In this document: piece by piece, positions 33,354 to 44,628 of the stretch | Position numbering within the stretch: the first letter of the stretch is position 1 | Layout of the letters: the number at the start of each line of letters is the position of its first letter | DNA from: Antedon mediterranea | Taxonomy: Eukaryota > Echinodermata > Crinoidea > Comatulida > Antedonidae | NCBI RefSeq assembly: GCF_964355755.1 | Contig: NC_092679.1 | Span: 10,096,932 to 10,160,931 of the forward strand | DNA length: 64,000 nucleotides | Reading direction: 5' to 3' | Program-made: the position numbers and the translations under genes | Notes under the pieces: generated by a model | Seen by the model: the letters and a program-made list of their open reading frames with translations, nothing else | What the model was told of the DNA's origin: nothing | Databases searched by the model: none

Positions 33354-35400
33354 TCACTGATCATCATCATCATCCTCATATTCACTCTCACTGTCACCAC
33401 TCCATGGTTGGCTATCATAGTCAATGTCTTCTACTTCACTATCTTTAGAAATATCTCTATCGAAATCATACACGACTGCATCCTTTGCTTCATCACTCAT
33501 TACGTTTCTGGATTCGCATTCTGCGTCTTTCAACTCTTCTGGCAGAGATGTTCCTTCAAACCAACGAGGCACATAATAACCATCTTCATCGTCAAAAGTC
33601 ATCTAAAATTCAGCGGATGCAGATGTTTTGTTGGTTCTGGGGTGTTACTCGCCTCCATACCATAGATATATAGTTGCCCGTAAAATATGTTGATAAAGTG
33701 TTTTGCTGTATGGCGGTAATGATGAACAGTTTATTTTCTTCACCTGAACACCCTTCCTACCCTATGTCATCTTAATAAATGACTGATACCTTGCCTCATT
33801 TATGTCATTTAACGACTTGAAACCGTAAATCTGACATTTATCAATACCTTCATCACTACCGAGTAATATTAACGCAGCAATATGTTTTGAATTTTTCTCT
33901 AAATGAGTAAATAGCATTAACTTTCCCTTTCGGTAGAAAGCCGAGTTAAAATCACATCCGGTAAGGGCGTGGAAACCAACGAGTGCTTCGCTTAAACCAC
34001 GTTGTTTCTTTTCAAGTTTTCGTGAAATACGTCTATGTCAGATGACCGAACAATTTTTGTCACCTATTATTGGACCATAGTGATCATTCTAGACATCGTT
34101 TATAAGAAACTGTGCTAGAGCTTCCTTAAATTCTCTATTCTTTAATAGATCTATACCTTTCTTTTGCTGTTGTTGATCCGGTCCTGTTATAATGAATGTG
34201 TTCTTGGCGTTCTGCTCTGCACCTCTCTTTAATATTTCGACATCTTTGATTGATGGTTCTATATATATGACCAGCAACAGGTGAACTGAATTTCCACTTG
34301 CTGAACATACCTTAATCATGATATCTGCAACGATTTTCCCATATGTAGACACATTATGACGAGGTAAAACTTTATGCAGAACAAGTCCGCCATCAAAGAG
34401 AGTTGTGTCGGTCACGGGAGTGTCTTCCTTATGTGAACCAGATTGTCTTGTTCCTAAAATCTTCGCAAGAATTGCCTTTTCTGTTTTGTTGGAGTACCAT
34501 CGGAATGTGCAATAGCTATTGGTATTTCAATGATCGGAAAACTTAGTACATAATGCAAATCTGTAGTCGTCTTTGATAACAAGTATCCAAAAGCATCACG
34601 AACACCGTCAGCTGCACCAAGAGCTTTTGTTGCATTTAATGATTTCTTCTTCATGTTTGAAGCAGCAAAATTGCGCACCTTTATACGCTTGACCGTCTAT
34701 AATAATCTTGTTTCGTCTGAAACACATTCTTTGTGAAATAGCTGCCGTGATAAGGCTCCTTTCTGTAGTGTTCCCAGCAAATATGTACTTGTTATGTCAT
34801 TTGCAGCTTTACCTGGTGAATCAGTGGCGAATGGATTGCATGTACTATTTAGCTTAATGAGTCTACATCATTATTATCTCTCTCAATCCTCCGTCGACGT
34901 AACTGGTTAGCTGGTGTTGAATTCCACTCATGGACAGCCATACTCCGTTGAGTGAGACTTACGCACCAACGACAAAATGCACTCTCTGAGTTCGCAAAAG
35001 CTGTAATTCCAGTTGCCGATGACGCAGCATCTCTGTTAACAGTTTGCTCGAATGTAAGATCTATTGAACTTCTAGAGTACGTTTTCTTCGTTCGTCTTGT
35101 TGAAAAGGCACCGGCTTTAAAAACATGTAATGCTGCGAAGTCCAAATTCTTCATTTTTTCAATAAAATTGACCCCAACGAGCATAATTTGCCCGGTTCAG
35201 AGCAAAGAATGATTCAACCAAATACGGTAGTACATTAATGTACAGAATCACATCATTCGTTATTACTGCACGCTGGAATTGACGATACAAGCGGTTGATA
35301 AGGTACACGTAAATAGCCCAATATGCGGCAGTGTTGCCAAATTCACCCTTTATAGTACGATGTAAAAATTCTTCATATTCATTAAGAATTCGTCACTGTC
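33354..35400 (-). pseudogene. HEEAD/GCD-family protein of the large element, degraded
   Basis: Minus-strand segments in order are: AAYWAIYVYLINRLYRQFQR and ALNRANYARWG (35200-35340); SSIDLTFEQTVNRDAASSAT (35030-35130); FPIIEIPIAIAHSDGTPTK (about 34500-34560); DTTLFDGGLVLHKVLP and FIITGPDQQQQKKGIDLLK (34089-34415); GFHALTGCDFNSAFYRKGK (about 33930-33990); and DDEDGYYVPRWFEGTSLPEE near 33540-33600, ending in an acidic tail at 33354. These match, in order, a large uncharacterised protein family repeated in cnidarian, insect and echinoderm genomes. Frameshifts and stops break it. About 100 residues expected between the ITGPDQQ block and LTGCD, including NHEEADT, are missing. Possible role is the element's mobilising enzyme, which is inference from context only. 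Confidence 0.75.
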
Positions 35401-37220
35401 TGCAATTTGATTAAGCGCATTTGTGCCGTCCGGGCATTTCTGGGCCTACTGTCTGGGGCAACTTACAGGATAAAGTTGCTGTCATGAGTATTTTCGTCTA
35501 TCCCAAGACGTAACAGTTCCAATAAAATAGGAATTGGCCGTGTGGCTCTTCGTGTGATTAATTTTTGTATGGCTCAACGGGCATTTCTGGGCTACTGTCT
35601 GGGGCTACTGTTTGGGGCAACTTACAGGATAAAGTTGCTGTCAATGATATTTTTGTGCACCCCAATGTGTAACAGTTACAATGCAAAAGGAATTAGCCGT
35701 GTGGCTCTTGACATGAATAACACAATTTTTAGTGGTCACTTGGGGCTACTGTCTCGGGCAACTTACAGGATAAAGTTGCTGTCATTGCTGTTTTAACATT
35801 GTATACACATGGGAACAATGTCTAACAACTTTTATCCGTGTGGATTTTCACATGAATAAATCCATTTTTTACCCCTCTTATTTGGTGTCCCCAGGGTAAA
35901 TTTACAGGAGAGAACCCGGCAGCAATATTGATTATTGAATCTTGGCCATATATCTACATAATCAGACCATCAGACCTTTTGTGGCTTTTCACATGAATAA
36001 ATCTTCTGGGCGCCCGGTCTAACAGTAAAAACCTCAGTTTCTTATGGAATTTATTTATTTATTTCAATAACCATATACAGTACGACTACTAGTGGTGTAT
36101 AGTTTTTAACCTTTTATAACTTGTTTTTGTACTTTTTTTACGTGAATGTATTGTTTATGTACCATGTTTCTATGTGGTTTAATTTTTACCATTTTTTAAC
36201 CATCAATGTTAATGCTTTTAATATAAATATCTTGTAATTCAGCTTCAGCTGCAAAAACGATAAGAAATAAAATAAACAAACGTGTAAACTTATAGGCAGT
36301 TTATGGATGAATGCAATAGTTTATGCTTATAAATTTAATGTACCATGGCCTACTTTAAACTAAACATAATAATTCAACGTTGCAACTCTTACATTTTAGA
36401 GTGCCAAATCACATGTTCTAATGAATGCCTACATGAAGAAGATTCCGGGTTTAAAAATCTTTTTCAATTATAGTTCAAATGTTAATAACCATACAATAGG
36501 TCATTATTGGACATAATGTGTCATTGGACTCTATAGAAACATGTATGTTCTGAATAATTTGACACTAAAATAATTTCATATGTACTATATTTTCAAAGTT
36601 ATGCGATTTTATGTAGTGCAAAGTTCAAAGGTCAATAATGTTAGAATCGGCCATTTTTTGCAAAAACATGCCATTAGACTAAATATAAATATGTAGTTTC
36701 TGAACAGTTTGAGCCATATTGTGTGTCTCTCAGATTAGTGGTTGCTAAGATATAAAAAATCAAGGTCAAAAGTCAATAATGTTAGAATCCGCCATTTTTT
36801 GCAAAAACATGCCATTAGACTGGATATAAATGTGTAGTTTCTGAACAATTTAAGCCCTAATTTGTATATCTCCGATTAGTGGTTGCTGAGATATGATAAA
36901 TCAAGGTCAAAGGTCAATAATGTTAGAAATAGCACTTCCATTCATTTTTGGACAAACTTTTTCATTAAAGTGAATATAAAAACATATATTCTAACGATTT
37001 TGACACCATAATTAAATATCTGTGACTAGCGGTTTCCAAGATACAGAGTACGTTATTAAAAATGGCGGCCATTATTAATTATGCAAATTAGGCTACTTCC
37101 TGTTGTCGAAAAATGTCCTAACGTTGATAAATGTGTTCAGTACTGTCTAAAGAACACATTTCATCAAAAAAACCTTTTCTTGTAATTTGTGTGAGTTAAA
37201 AGTCTAAATCCCATGGACTA

Positions 37221-37317
37221 TACGCCCTCTAGCCTTCGGCTTATTACATCTCGCTGGTGGTGCCTGTAGTACGCAGCATGCATGGGAGTGATAAATACAG
37301 GCAGGATCTTTGTGGTG
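37221..37317. other. Short spacer before the BEL element
   Basis: It ends GGTGACTAC, which is also the first nine bases of the TIR element continued at 44629, so the BEL retrotransposon landed inside that terminus. Confidence 0.6.
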
Positions 37318-37322
37318 ACTAC

Positions 37323-38331
37323 TGTTTCGATATTCAAACTGATAAAAAACTCGTGAACTCAGATTGACTTGAATACTGGATTTATTGTGTCCCAACTGAT
37401 TATCTCAAGTAGGTTGTTCGAACCTATCAATAAAAATACAATACTATACGTAAATCTTAGAACGTTTAACTCAGTAACAAATGTATAATCTAAGCTATTG
37501 ATAATTAAAATTAAAGTTCAGCTCATGATCAAAGTGTATACTTAAACTTACACTTTTCGACATCCAAAACTCAACTCAAATTACTCAACAGCTTGAACAT
37601 TGAAATGTTAAATATCACCTAAAAAAAACACAAGAACGTTTATACATGTTAAATCATTCCGTAAAATTGTAAGCTCAAAACTAATAAAAGTAGATCAAAT
37701 CAAAGTAATAAAATCTCTTCTTATCTTTCTACACTCAGAAACTTCTAACCCCAAAATACCATTAATCAGGGATCAACATTCACGAGCCGAACCCCAACCT
37801 CAGCACAATAGAAACTCAAAATGATATCAATCTGCGTTATGTACTTGTGTAGAACATTACTAACATTTTACTCTTACATTAATACACTGATAGAATATAG
37901 TTCCAATAATATAATGTTCTTAAACATCTACAACTAACTTTGCATTACTAATACATATGCCGTATCATTCAATCCACAACTTAGTTCAACCATAAGCTAT
38001 AATGTTGATTAAGTAATTAAACATACCGTAGTAATTTCCTTTCAAACTTTAAGTTCACTAACTATCTATACTGTTACCGTATTTATATACTATGATTTCG
38101 GCATTTAAATCGTTCTAATATAACTAATACTTTTATAATCACGTTTAATACAATAAAATAGATTAACTCACCGATCGTTTCTTAAAATACTCTTAAACAA
38201 CGGCGTTAATTTACTCAATTATTTCTCTTAATGTTTTCACGTTTTCTCAGAAAAGTATGCAGTCTTCTCACGTGTATTACTGTAAAACCACAACTTTGTA
38301 GAGGGCGTTAATTCCTTTCTCTAACGAAACA
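37323..38331 (-). repeat. BEL/Pao 3' long terminal repeat
   Basis: 1009 bp, TGTTTCGATATTC to CGTTAGAGAAAGG in complement, with TGTTTCG and CGAAACA ends. It matches the other LTR (43622-44623) with, by eye, about seven substitutions and one short indel. On the minus strand a purine tract (AAGGTGGGGGGAG) directly precedes it at 38332-38344, the expected polypurine tract. The target duplication ACTAC lies at 37318-37322. Confidence 0.95.
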
Positions 38332-38394
38332 CTCCCCCCACCTTAATACAATTACTAAAATTACATATGTTTATTTTTTGTTTGTTTGTTTGTT

Positions 38395-39447
38395 TTAACT
38401 CTCTTCAACAGGTAGTAATAATACCAATCTCTGAATTGCTCTTCTCAATCTTGTTATAGCTCCAGTATTTGTTGTCGATCGTACAATCACGTTGCGCACT
38501 CTATCATCATTGCTAACAATTGCTTCTTCAACTACTCCTGTCTTCCATTTACCTCGCTTAATTCCTTCTTCTTGTATTAATACTACGTCGCCAACTTTCA
38601 AGTTCCTACATTCCGATCTCCATTTCTTTTTCACAATCAATGACGTAAAATAACATTTGGTCCATTTCTGCCAGAACTCCTCTATCAGACACTACATGTA
38701 TCTCATCCTTCTCGCATGACCTCCCCTGTCATTCCATGGTCCCATAGGTGCCGCTTTATCAGATCTACCCAGCAACAAGTCGTTCGGACAAAGATACGTG
38801 CCATCTTCCGGACTAGTAGGATGTTGACCTATTGGTCTACTATTTAGCAGATCCGATATTTCAAATAACACGATCTGTAGCTCCTCAAATGACAACACTT
38901 GTTCACCTACTGTATGAAATAGTGCTTTCTTTATGCCTTTAATTAAAGACTCAGTAACCCCATTTTGCCAAGGAGCATCCGGCGTACTATATGTCCGCTT
39001 AACATTATACTCCAGCGACGATTTCTTGAGTGTCTCATGCATCGCTGCCAACTGTGACCCACAGTCCGTAAATACTTCTGCTGGATATCCTCTTATCGCA
39101 GAAAACCTCCTAAATACTTTCTGCACTGCACCCTCACTGTAGTCAACCGCCAAATCGAGATGCACAGCTCTAGTCACTAGACAGTTTAGTATCACTCCAT
39201 ACGCCTTGCCGTGAGTCCTCTTCTGGACTTCACCTCTTACTCTGAATGGGCCGAACAGATCACACCCTACATAAGTCCACGGGGGTGACGGTTTTAGTCT
39301 TTGGATAGGTAGTGATCCCATAATTTGTTCCTGCACTTTCCCTTCAAGGCGTCTGCAACCCATACACTTGTTTCTTACTGATGATACTATGCGCCTTAAT
39401 CGGATTATCCAATATTTTGCTCTAACCTTTGCCATAGTAGCGCTCAC
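38395..39447 (-). pseudogene. BEL/Pao integrase and C-terminal region
   Basis: The main frame (38692-39447) carries the zinc-binding end (CMGC, with HKLSHSG just upstream at about 39465) and the catalytic core: Asp in YVGCDLFGPF, Asp in VFTDCGSQL and Glu in NGVTESLIKG, giving a complete D-D-E set. LLNSRPIGQHPTSPEDGTYL and LLLGRSDKAAP follow, as usual for BEL. A shift near 38650-38690 separates the last segment (38395-38640, KKWRSECRNLKVGDVVLIQE), the SH3-like DUF5641 tail. Integrase joins element cDNA to target DNA. This copy is separated from the upstream pol frame by a SINE. Confidence 0.9.
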
Positions 39448-39477
39448 TCCACTGTGAGATAATTTATGTACCTTCTC

Positions 39478-39719
39478 GGTATAAAGGTGAGTCCCGTGTT
39501 CTCTGAACGTAGGGGAATGAGCTGTTAGGAGCTCATTGTACTAAGCCTCGGCATTATGTGGTAGGGTGGCCAGTTCCTTTCCACGCCGCCTTTTCTCCCT
39601 AGTATTTTCAACCAGGTACTCATTTACAGCTGAGTGGACTGGGAGTTGTCGGGAATTGAACCCGGGTCTATCTGTATGACAGTCAAGTGTCCTAACCACT
39701 CGGCTATCCAACTCCTTGT
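39478..39719 (-). mobile_element. tRNA-derived SINE inserted in BEL pol
   Basis: On the minus strand it starts with a tRNA-like head (39642-39715), continues CAGTCCACTCAGCTGTAAAT and GAGTACCTGG, then AAAGGAACTGGCCACCCTAC and ends near CCCCTACGTTCA. The body sequence is a SINE type that I recognise as widespread in echinoderms and other marine animals. It interrupts pol between the RNase H/IN linker (DHTFSKLYTDK) and HLYTEKVHKLSHSG, adding stops. Insertion therefore post-dates the BEL insertion or occurred in its parent copy. Confidence 0.8.
39642..39715 (-). pseudogene. tRNA-like head of the SINE
   Basis: The acceptor arms GGAGTTG and CAACTCC pair perfectly. The A box is TAGCCGAGTGG and the B box GGTTCAATTCC. 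The anticodon-loop region ACTGTCAT suggests GTC (Asp), but its stem does not pair and two extra bases lie before the A box. It can serve as an RNA polymerase III promoter but is not a functional tRNA. Confidence 0.75.
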
Positions 39720-42516
39720 CGGTATACAACTTAGAAAACGTATGATCTGTTGGAAGTAGAGGTACTAGTTTGTTATTGTAACTGAAATGAACATGGTTCT
39801 TGATTCTCTCTCCCACTACCACAATTCCATCTTCGTCTATCATCGGTCCTAAGCTACCATATTTGTTCGTAAATGCTACTGGCGTTTTAATCTTTAAGTC
39901 TCTTATCGGGCGTTGTACAGTCTTGATCCAATACCGTTCGGCTTCATATATGTCGTTCTCGTTCAGATCTATTCCAGCGGACTTAAAGCTTTTTTGCTTT
40001 GCTATGCGCTTAACCATGGCGGTTGTTTTTAACAATTTGTCGAAGCTTCCAAATCTTTTAATGTTAATAGGGCTTTCTATCACTTCCTCTACGTCTGCCA
40101 CCATGATCACTCCAACTCTTTCTGGTATGTCCGAAACGCTACAACTCTGAGAGATTGGCCATTGCTCTAAAGGATTTCTCATGAATTCTGGCCCCTGGAA
40201 CCACTGTTTATTTTCTTCTAAACATTTGCTCGTAATACTCCTAGAAATAATATCTGCAATGTTATCTTTGCCGGCAACCCAGAACCAGTCAGTAGAGTCA
40301 CTAAACTGCTGAATTTCTCCTATCCTTGTCGCAGCGAATGTTTTAAAACCATAGCTTTCTTTCTGTATCATGGATCGGACAATTTCGCTGTCTACTAGGT
40401 ATAAAACCCTTACAAACGGGATTCTGCTCTCTTCTCTGATTGTTTTTGCTAGTCGCACACTCATTACTGCCGCGCTCAACTCCAACCTGACTATACTTGT
40501 TATTCTCACGGGGGCAACTCTACTTTTAGCAGCCATCAAGCGAGATTCGAATACCCCAAGATTCGTCTCATATCTGATGTAGGCAACTGTCCCCATAGCT
40601 TCTTCTGAGGCATCTGAGAACATTATCAACTTAGGGTTTTCGCTTTGTTTGCTTGGTTTTACACTTCGAGGTATTGACACCTTTTCGCAATTTTTAACAT
40701 CCTTTAGAAAGCTGCGCCATTCGTCTAAGTCTCCCGGCTCAATTTCTTGATCCCAATCCACCTTCTTTCCCCACAAATTTCTCAGTAGTATCTTCGCTCT
40801 TAGTCAGGCTTCCTACTTCTTCGCAGTACGTTGGTACTGGTACCTTTAGCTTATCGTCTCGGGGTTCCATTCTAACCCTAAAAATGTGGTAGTGTCCATG
40901 TTTACACCTGAGATGGTCCATTCTTTTACATTGAAACTTCCTTTGCTCAGTATAGCGTTGATCTCTTCGGATCTCTCGTAGGCCTTTTCTACGGTCTGTA
41001 GATTATCGGCTATATCGTCCATATACACGTTTTCCTGTAGCGTTTGTGCTGCTTCCGGAAACAGTTCTGCTGAAAGCTCTGCTGTCTTTTGTAGTGCTCT
41101 TATAGCCATAGTAGCAGATGGTCCATCTCCAAAATTTACCGCTGTGACACAATAAGTGTGAATTGGACGATCTATCTCCATATTCCTCCAAAGAAAGCGA
41201 TGGGTATGCTGGTTCAACATTGAAATATCAATACTGTGGTACATTTTCTTGATATCTCCTACTAAAGCAACTTGTTCTCTTCTAAATCGAAATAGAACGG
41301 CCAACAAGTTATTGTTAACGTCTGGTCCTTTGGCCCAATATTCGTTCAGCACATGGCCCTTATAGTTTGCACTACTGTTAAAAACAATTCTTAAAGGTGT
41401 ACTTTTACTGTCCGGTTTTGCTATTCCGTGATGTGATATGTAGTGAACAGGTCCTTTATAGCTCCTCATCTCACTGTCAGATAACTTACGAGCAACTTTC
41501 CGCTCTAACATATCATCCATCTGTGAAGCATAGTACTCTGCATATTTCTCATTTTTCTGCAATCTCTTTTCGGTTGCTCTCAGTTTCGCTTCCGCAACCG
41601 ATCGGTTGTCCGGTAAATCTTTAGGATCTCTGATCCATGGATATTTGGCTGTCCATTTACCATCTGAATAACTCAAACCTTCGTCAATAAGATTCAGTTC
41701 TCTTTCTTCCTTTAGGGTAAATCGTTTGGACCCAATGGGACAATTGCCACACTTGCAACTTCTGCACTTCGGATTGCAAGCAACTACCATACTTTCTATA
41801 TCAAGGAATTGCGAAGAAACCTGTTTTTCTATGTACGTAAGATTGGTTGCGTTAGACTCACTCCGACACACAGGATGTTTACCAAGAATCATTACTCCAA
41901 ACGTCCCTTCACATAGAGCCAATTCCCCTTCAGTCCGCAGAATGTTCGGAAATAGACTTGCATTGTCTGCTCCTATCAACAATTTTACTGCACCTGTAGG
42001 TCTCTCTATCAGATGCTTTTCCACCTTAAAGATGTCAGCTAACTTCTCAGTGTCTTGAGGGAGTAGTCTGTTTGTAATGCGTGGCATCCCAAATACTTCT
42101 ATTTTAATATATCCATTATACTTCGTCTTTAGCGGCAATGTATAACTGAATGTCTCGATTTGCTCAGTTTCACCGCCAAATTTTGTCACGGAGACTGTCA
42201 GCGGCTTTCCTTTCAACTTTAGTTTTTCAGCTACGTCTGCCAATATAACGGATGACGTACTGGCCGTATCAAACATCGCGTTGACTTTGGTTCCCCCTTT
42301 CGTTATCACGCTCTTGGCCATTAAGATACACGGCGCGTCAGTGCCGGTACTAGTCTGTTGCGACGTTGCGGTGTTCTGAGTATTTTTTGAAGCTGGCTCT
42401 TTTTTCGGTGGAAAATGAATTAACGGGTGATGCTTCCTACTGCATCCATCCTTTCCACAATTTCCCAACTTACATGTTTTCACTTGATGCCCATGTTTTT
42501 GAGGCATCTGAAACAA
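39720..42516 (-). pseudogene. BEL/Pao protease, reverse transcriptase and RNase H
   Basis: The 40846-42516 frame contains a CCHC-like knuckle remnant (CKLGNCGKDGCSRKHHPLIH), an aspartic protease active site DTAS (residues 83-86), a DUF1758-like region, then the reverse transcriptase with the first catalytic Asp in LVGDIKKMYHSI and the motif YMDDIADN. A one-base shift near 40858 and another near 40790 lead to the 39720-40776 frame with RNase H: FSDASEE, a Glu in RLELSAAV, YLVDSEIV and AGKDNIADIISR, a complete D-E-D-D set. YMDD replaces the more usual YVDD. The frame ends at the SINE. Confidence 0.9.
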
Positions 42517-43587
42517 ACTCTTTTCTGTTTGATGACCTCTATTCGTTCTTGCATTGACATGGCCTTAAAACCTTTGCAGTCTTGCGTTTGGTGTTTAGCA
42601 TTGTCATGTAAGATACAAGCAGCAATATCTGTGGGCTTCTCTGTAAATACCGTATTGACAATGCTGCGATGCTGTTTTGGTCTCTGATTAGTTTCGTGTA
42701 AGCTAGTCATCATATATTTCAAACTTTTGGCTTCTTCTTCTAGATAGTCCAAAAGAATCTTCAGTTTACCGTCTTTTTCTATTTTACCCTTCGATTGAGG
42801 ATCATGTATTAGTCTGACCCATCTTCTCTTTTGATCGTCGGGTAACCTACTCTCAATTTCACTTATTACTCTGGTATTGTTCATCTCGTGCTCTATTGCC
42901 ATCCGCTTCAGATTTCGATGGCATGCTGAAATTAGATCTATGAACTCAACAAATTGTTTCTCTTCTCCTTCCTTTAAAGGATTTTGCTTCAGAATGTCCC
43001 CTATGAGCGCATTGACCAGCTTGTGTCTATCGCCATATTTCTCGTCTAGTAGGGTCCACATTTGCTCATAATCGTCTTCCTGCTTGTACAACTTTATTCA
43101 CCTCGTTACCTAAACAAGACCGGAGTCTGAAAGGCAACTGCTCTGGATGTGTAGCCTTTTCCACAAATTTCTTAAAGTCAGTCTTAAACCTCGTGTATGT
43201 CTTCTTTATGTCCCCATTGAATTTCGGCAACTCCATTTTCTTTAGCTCAATTTTATGTGTTTCGGTTTGTCTCATTCCGTCTTTGGAGTCCTTTTGTACC
43301 GCCTCTTCTTGATCTTTTCTATGTTTATAAAAGAGTAGTCTGATCGCGCTATGAACGTCTATCCGTGGTAGCATCCATGCGTCTTCTTCCGCTTCTTTGT
43401 CAGCCTCAGTCAGATCTAGTATCTTCTCGTGCGCAATCTTTAAATTTTGGAATGACTCGTCCAACTCTTCATACAAATCTTTTAATAACTCCGGTGGATG
43501 ATTTGCGTGTACCGATGTTTTCATCTCCTCTGCCTTTGTTTTAAAGCTCCGTTCTCTCCTCCGTCTGTGCCTTTTTGCATCCTCCAT
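42480..43587 (-). pseudogene. BEL/Pao Gag
   Basis: It starts with an ATG at 43587 about 35 bp inside the LTR (MEDAKRHRRRRER), has a long helical charged region, then LPKFNGDIKKTYTRFKTDF, the DUF1759-type core shared by BEL Gag proteins. A shift near 43085 joins it to YEQMWTLLDEKYGDRHKLV and, after ESRLPDDQKRRWVRL, to a zinc knuckle start VCFRCLK. Another shift near 42495 separates the knuckle from the following pol frame. Gag would form the particle shell; this copy is broken. Confidence 0.9.
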
Positions 43588-43621
43588 CTCTGTGCGTTGA
43601 CAATCTTGCCAAGTGTTCGAA

Positions 43622-44623
43622 TGTTTCGATATTCAAACTGATAAAAAACTCGTGAACTCAGATTGACTTGAATACTGGATTTATTGTGTCCCAACTGATT
43701 ATCTCAAGTAGGTTGTTCGAACCTATCAATAAAAATACAATACTATACCTAAATCCTAGAACGTTTAACTCAGTAACAAATGTATAATCTAAGCTATTGA
43801 TAATTAAAATTAAAGTTCAGCTCATGATCAAAGTGTATACTTAAACTTACACTTTTCGACATCCAAAACTCAACTCAAATTACTCAACAGCTTGAACATT
43901 GAAATGTTAAATATCACCTAAAAAAAACACAAGAACGTTTATACATGTTAAATCATTCCGTAAAATTGTAAGCTCAAAACTAATAAAAGTAGATCAAATC
44001 AAAGTAATAAAATCTCTTCTTATCTTTCTACACTCAGAAACTTCTAACCCCAAAATACCATTAATCAACATTCACGAGCCGAACCCCAACCTCAGCACAA
44101 TAGAAACTCAAAATGATATCAATCCGCGTTATGTACTTGTGTAGAACATTACTAACATTTTACTCTTACATTAATACACTGATAGAATATAGTTCCAATA
44201 ATATAATGTTCTTAAACATCTACAACTAACTTTGCATTATTAATACAGATGCCGTATCATTCAATCCACAACTTAGTTCAACCATAAGCTATAATGTTGA
44301 TTAAGTAATTAAACATACCGTAGTAATTTCCTTTCAAACTTTAAGTTCACTAACTATCTATACTGTTACCGTATTTATATACTATGATTTCGGCATTTAA
44401 ATCGTTCTAATATAACTAATACCTTTATAATCACGTTTAATACAATAAAATAGATTAACTCACCGATCGTTTCTTAAAATACTCTTAAACAACGGCGTTA
44501 ATTTACTCAATTATTTCTCTTAATGTTTTCACGTTTTCTCAGAAAAGTATGCAGTCTTCTCACGTGTATTACTGTAAAACCACAACTTTGTAGAGGGCGT
44601 TAATTCCTTTCTCCAACGAAACA
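43622..44623 (-). repeat. BEL/Pao 5' long terminal repeat
   Basis: 1002 bp with TGTTTCG/CGAAACA ends. Being the 5' LTR on the minus strand it would contain the promoter, but I cannot identify a TATA box with certainty. The target duplication ACTAC follows at 44624-44628. Confidence 0.95.
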
Positions 44624-44628
44624 ACTAC

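Larger units (their letters stand above)
30444..37220. mobile_element. 6.8-kb DNA transposon with kilobase-scale inverted arms
   Basis: The termini TAGTCCATGGGATTTA (30444) and TAAATCCCATGGACTA (to 37220) are flanked by TAC on both sides. Two inverted blocks follow: an outer one (30444-31280 with 36400-37220) and an inner one (31823-33049 with 34962-36017), with non-matching spacers between them. The arms carry subterminal tandem units of about 140-165 bp built on GACAGCAACTTTATCCTGT (four on the left at 32062, 32197, 32362 and 32523; four on the right). The unique centre (33050-34961) encodes one degraded protein on the minus strand. The first coding block of that protein lies within the right arm and is therefore present twice. 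TAC flanks suggest a 3-bp target duplication. Confidence 0.8.
37323..44623 (-). mobile_element. BEL/Pao LTR retrotransposon, recent but defective
   Basis: A full-length 7.3-kb element with two LTRs of about 1 kb, flanked by the 5-bp duplication ACTAC (37318-37322 and 44624-44628), which is typical of BEL/Pao. Order on the minus strand is LTR, candidate primer-binding site (TGGCAAGATTGTC near 43610), gag, protease, reverse transcriptase, RNase H, integrase, polypurine tract, LTR. There is no envelope-like frame. Near-identical LTRs indicate a recent insertion, yet gag-pol has at least four frameshifts and a SINE insertion. It is nested in the TIR element whose other part begins at 44629. Confidence 0.95.

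Noticed and set aside
39642-39715. Functional tRNA-Asp gene
   Set aside because: The acceptor arm pairs and both boxes are present, but the anticodon stem does not pair, two extra bases precede the A box, and it is the head of a SINE.
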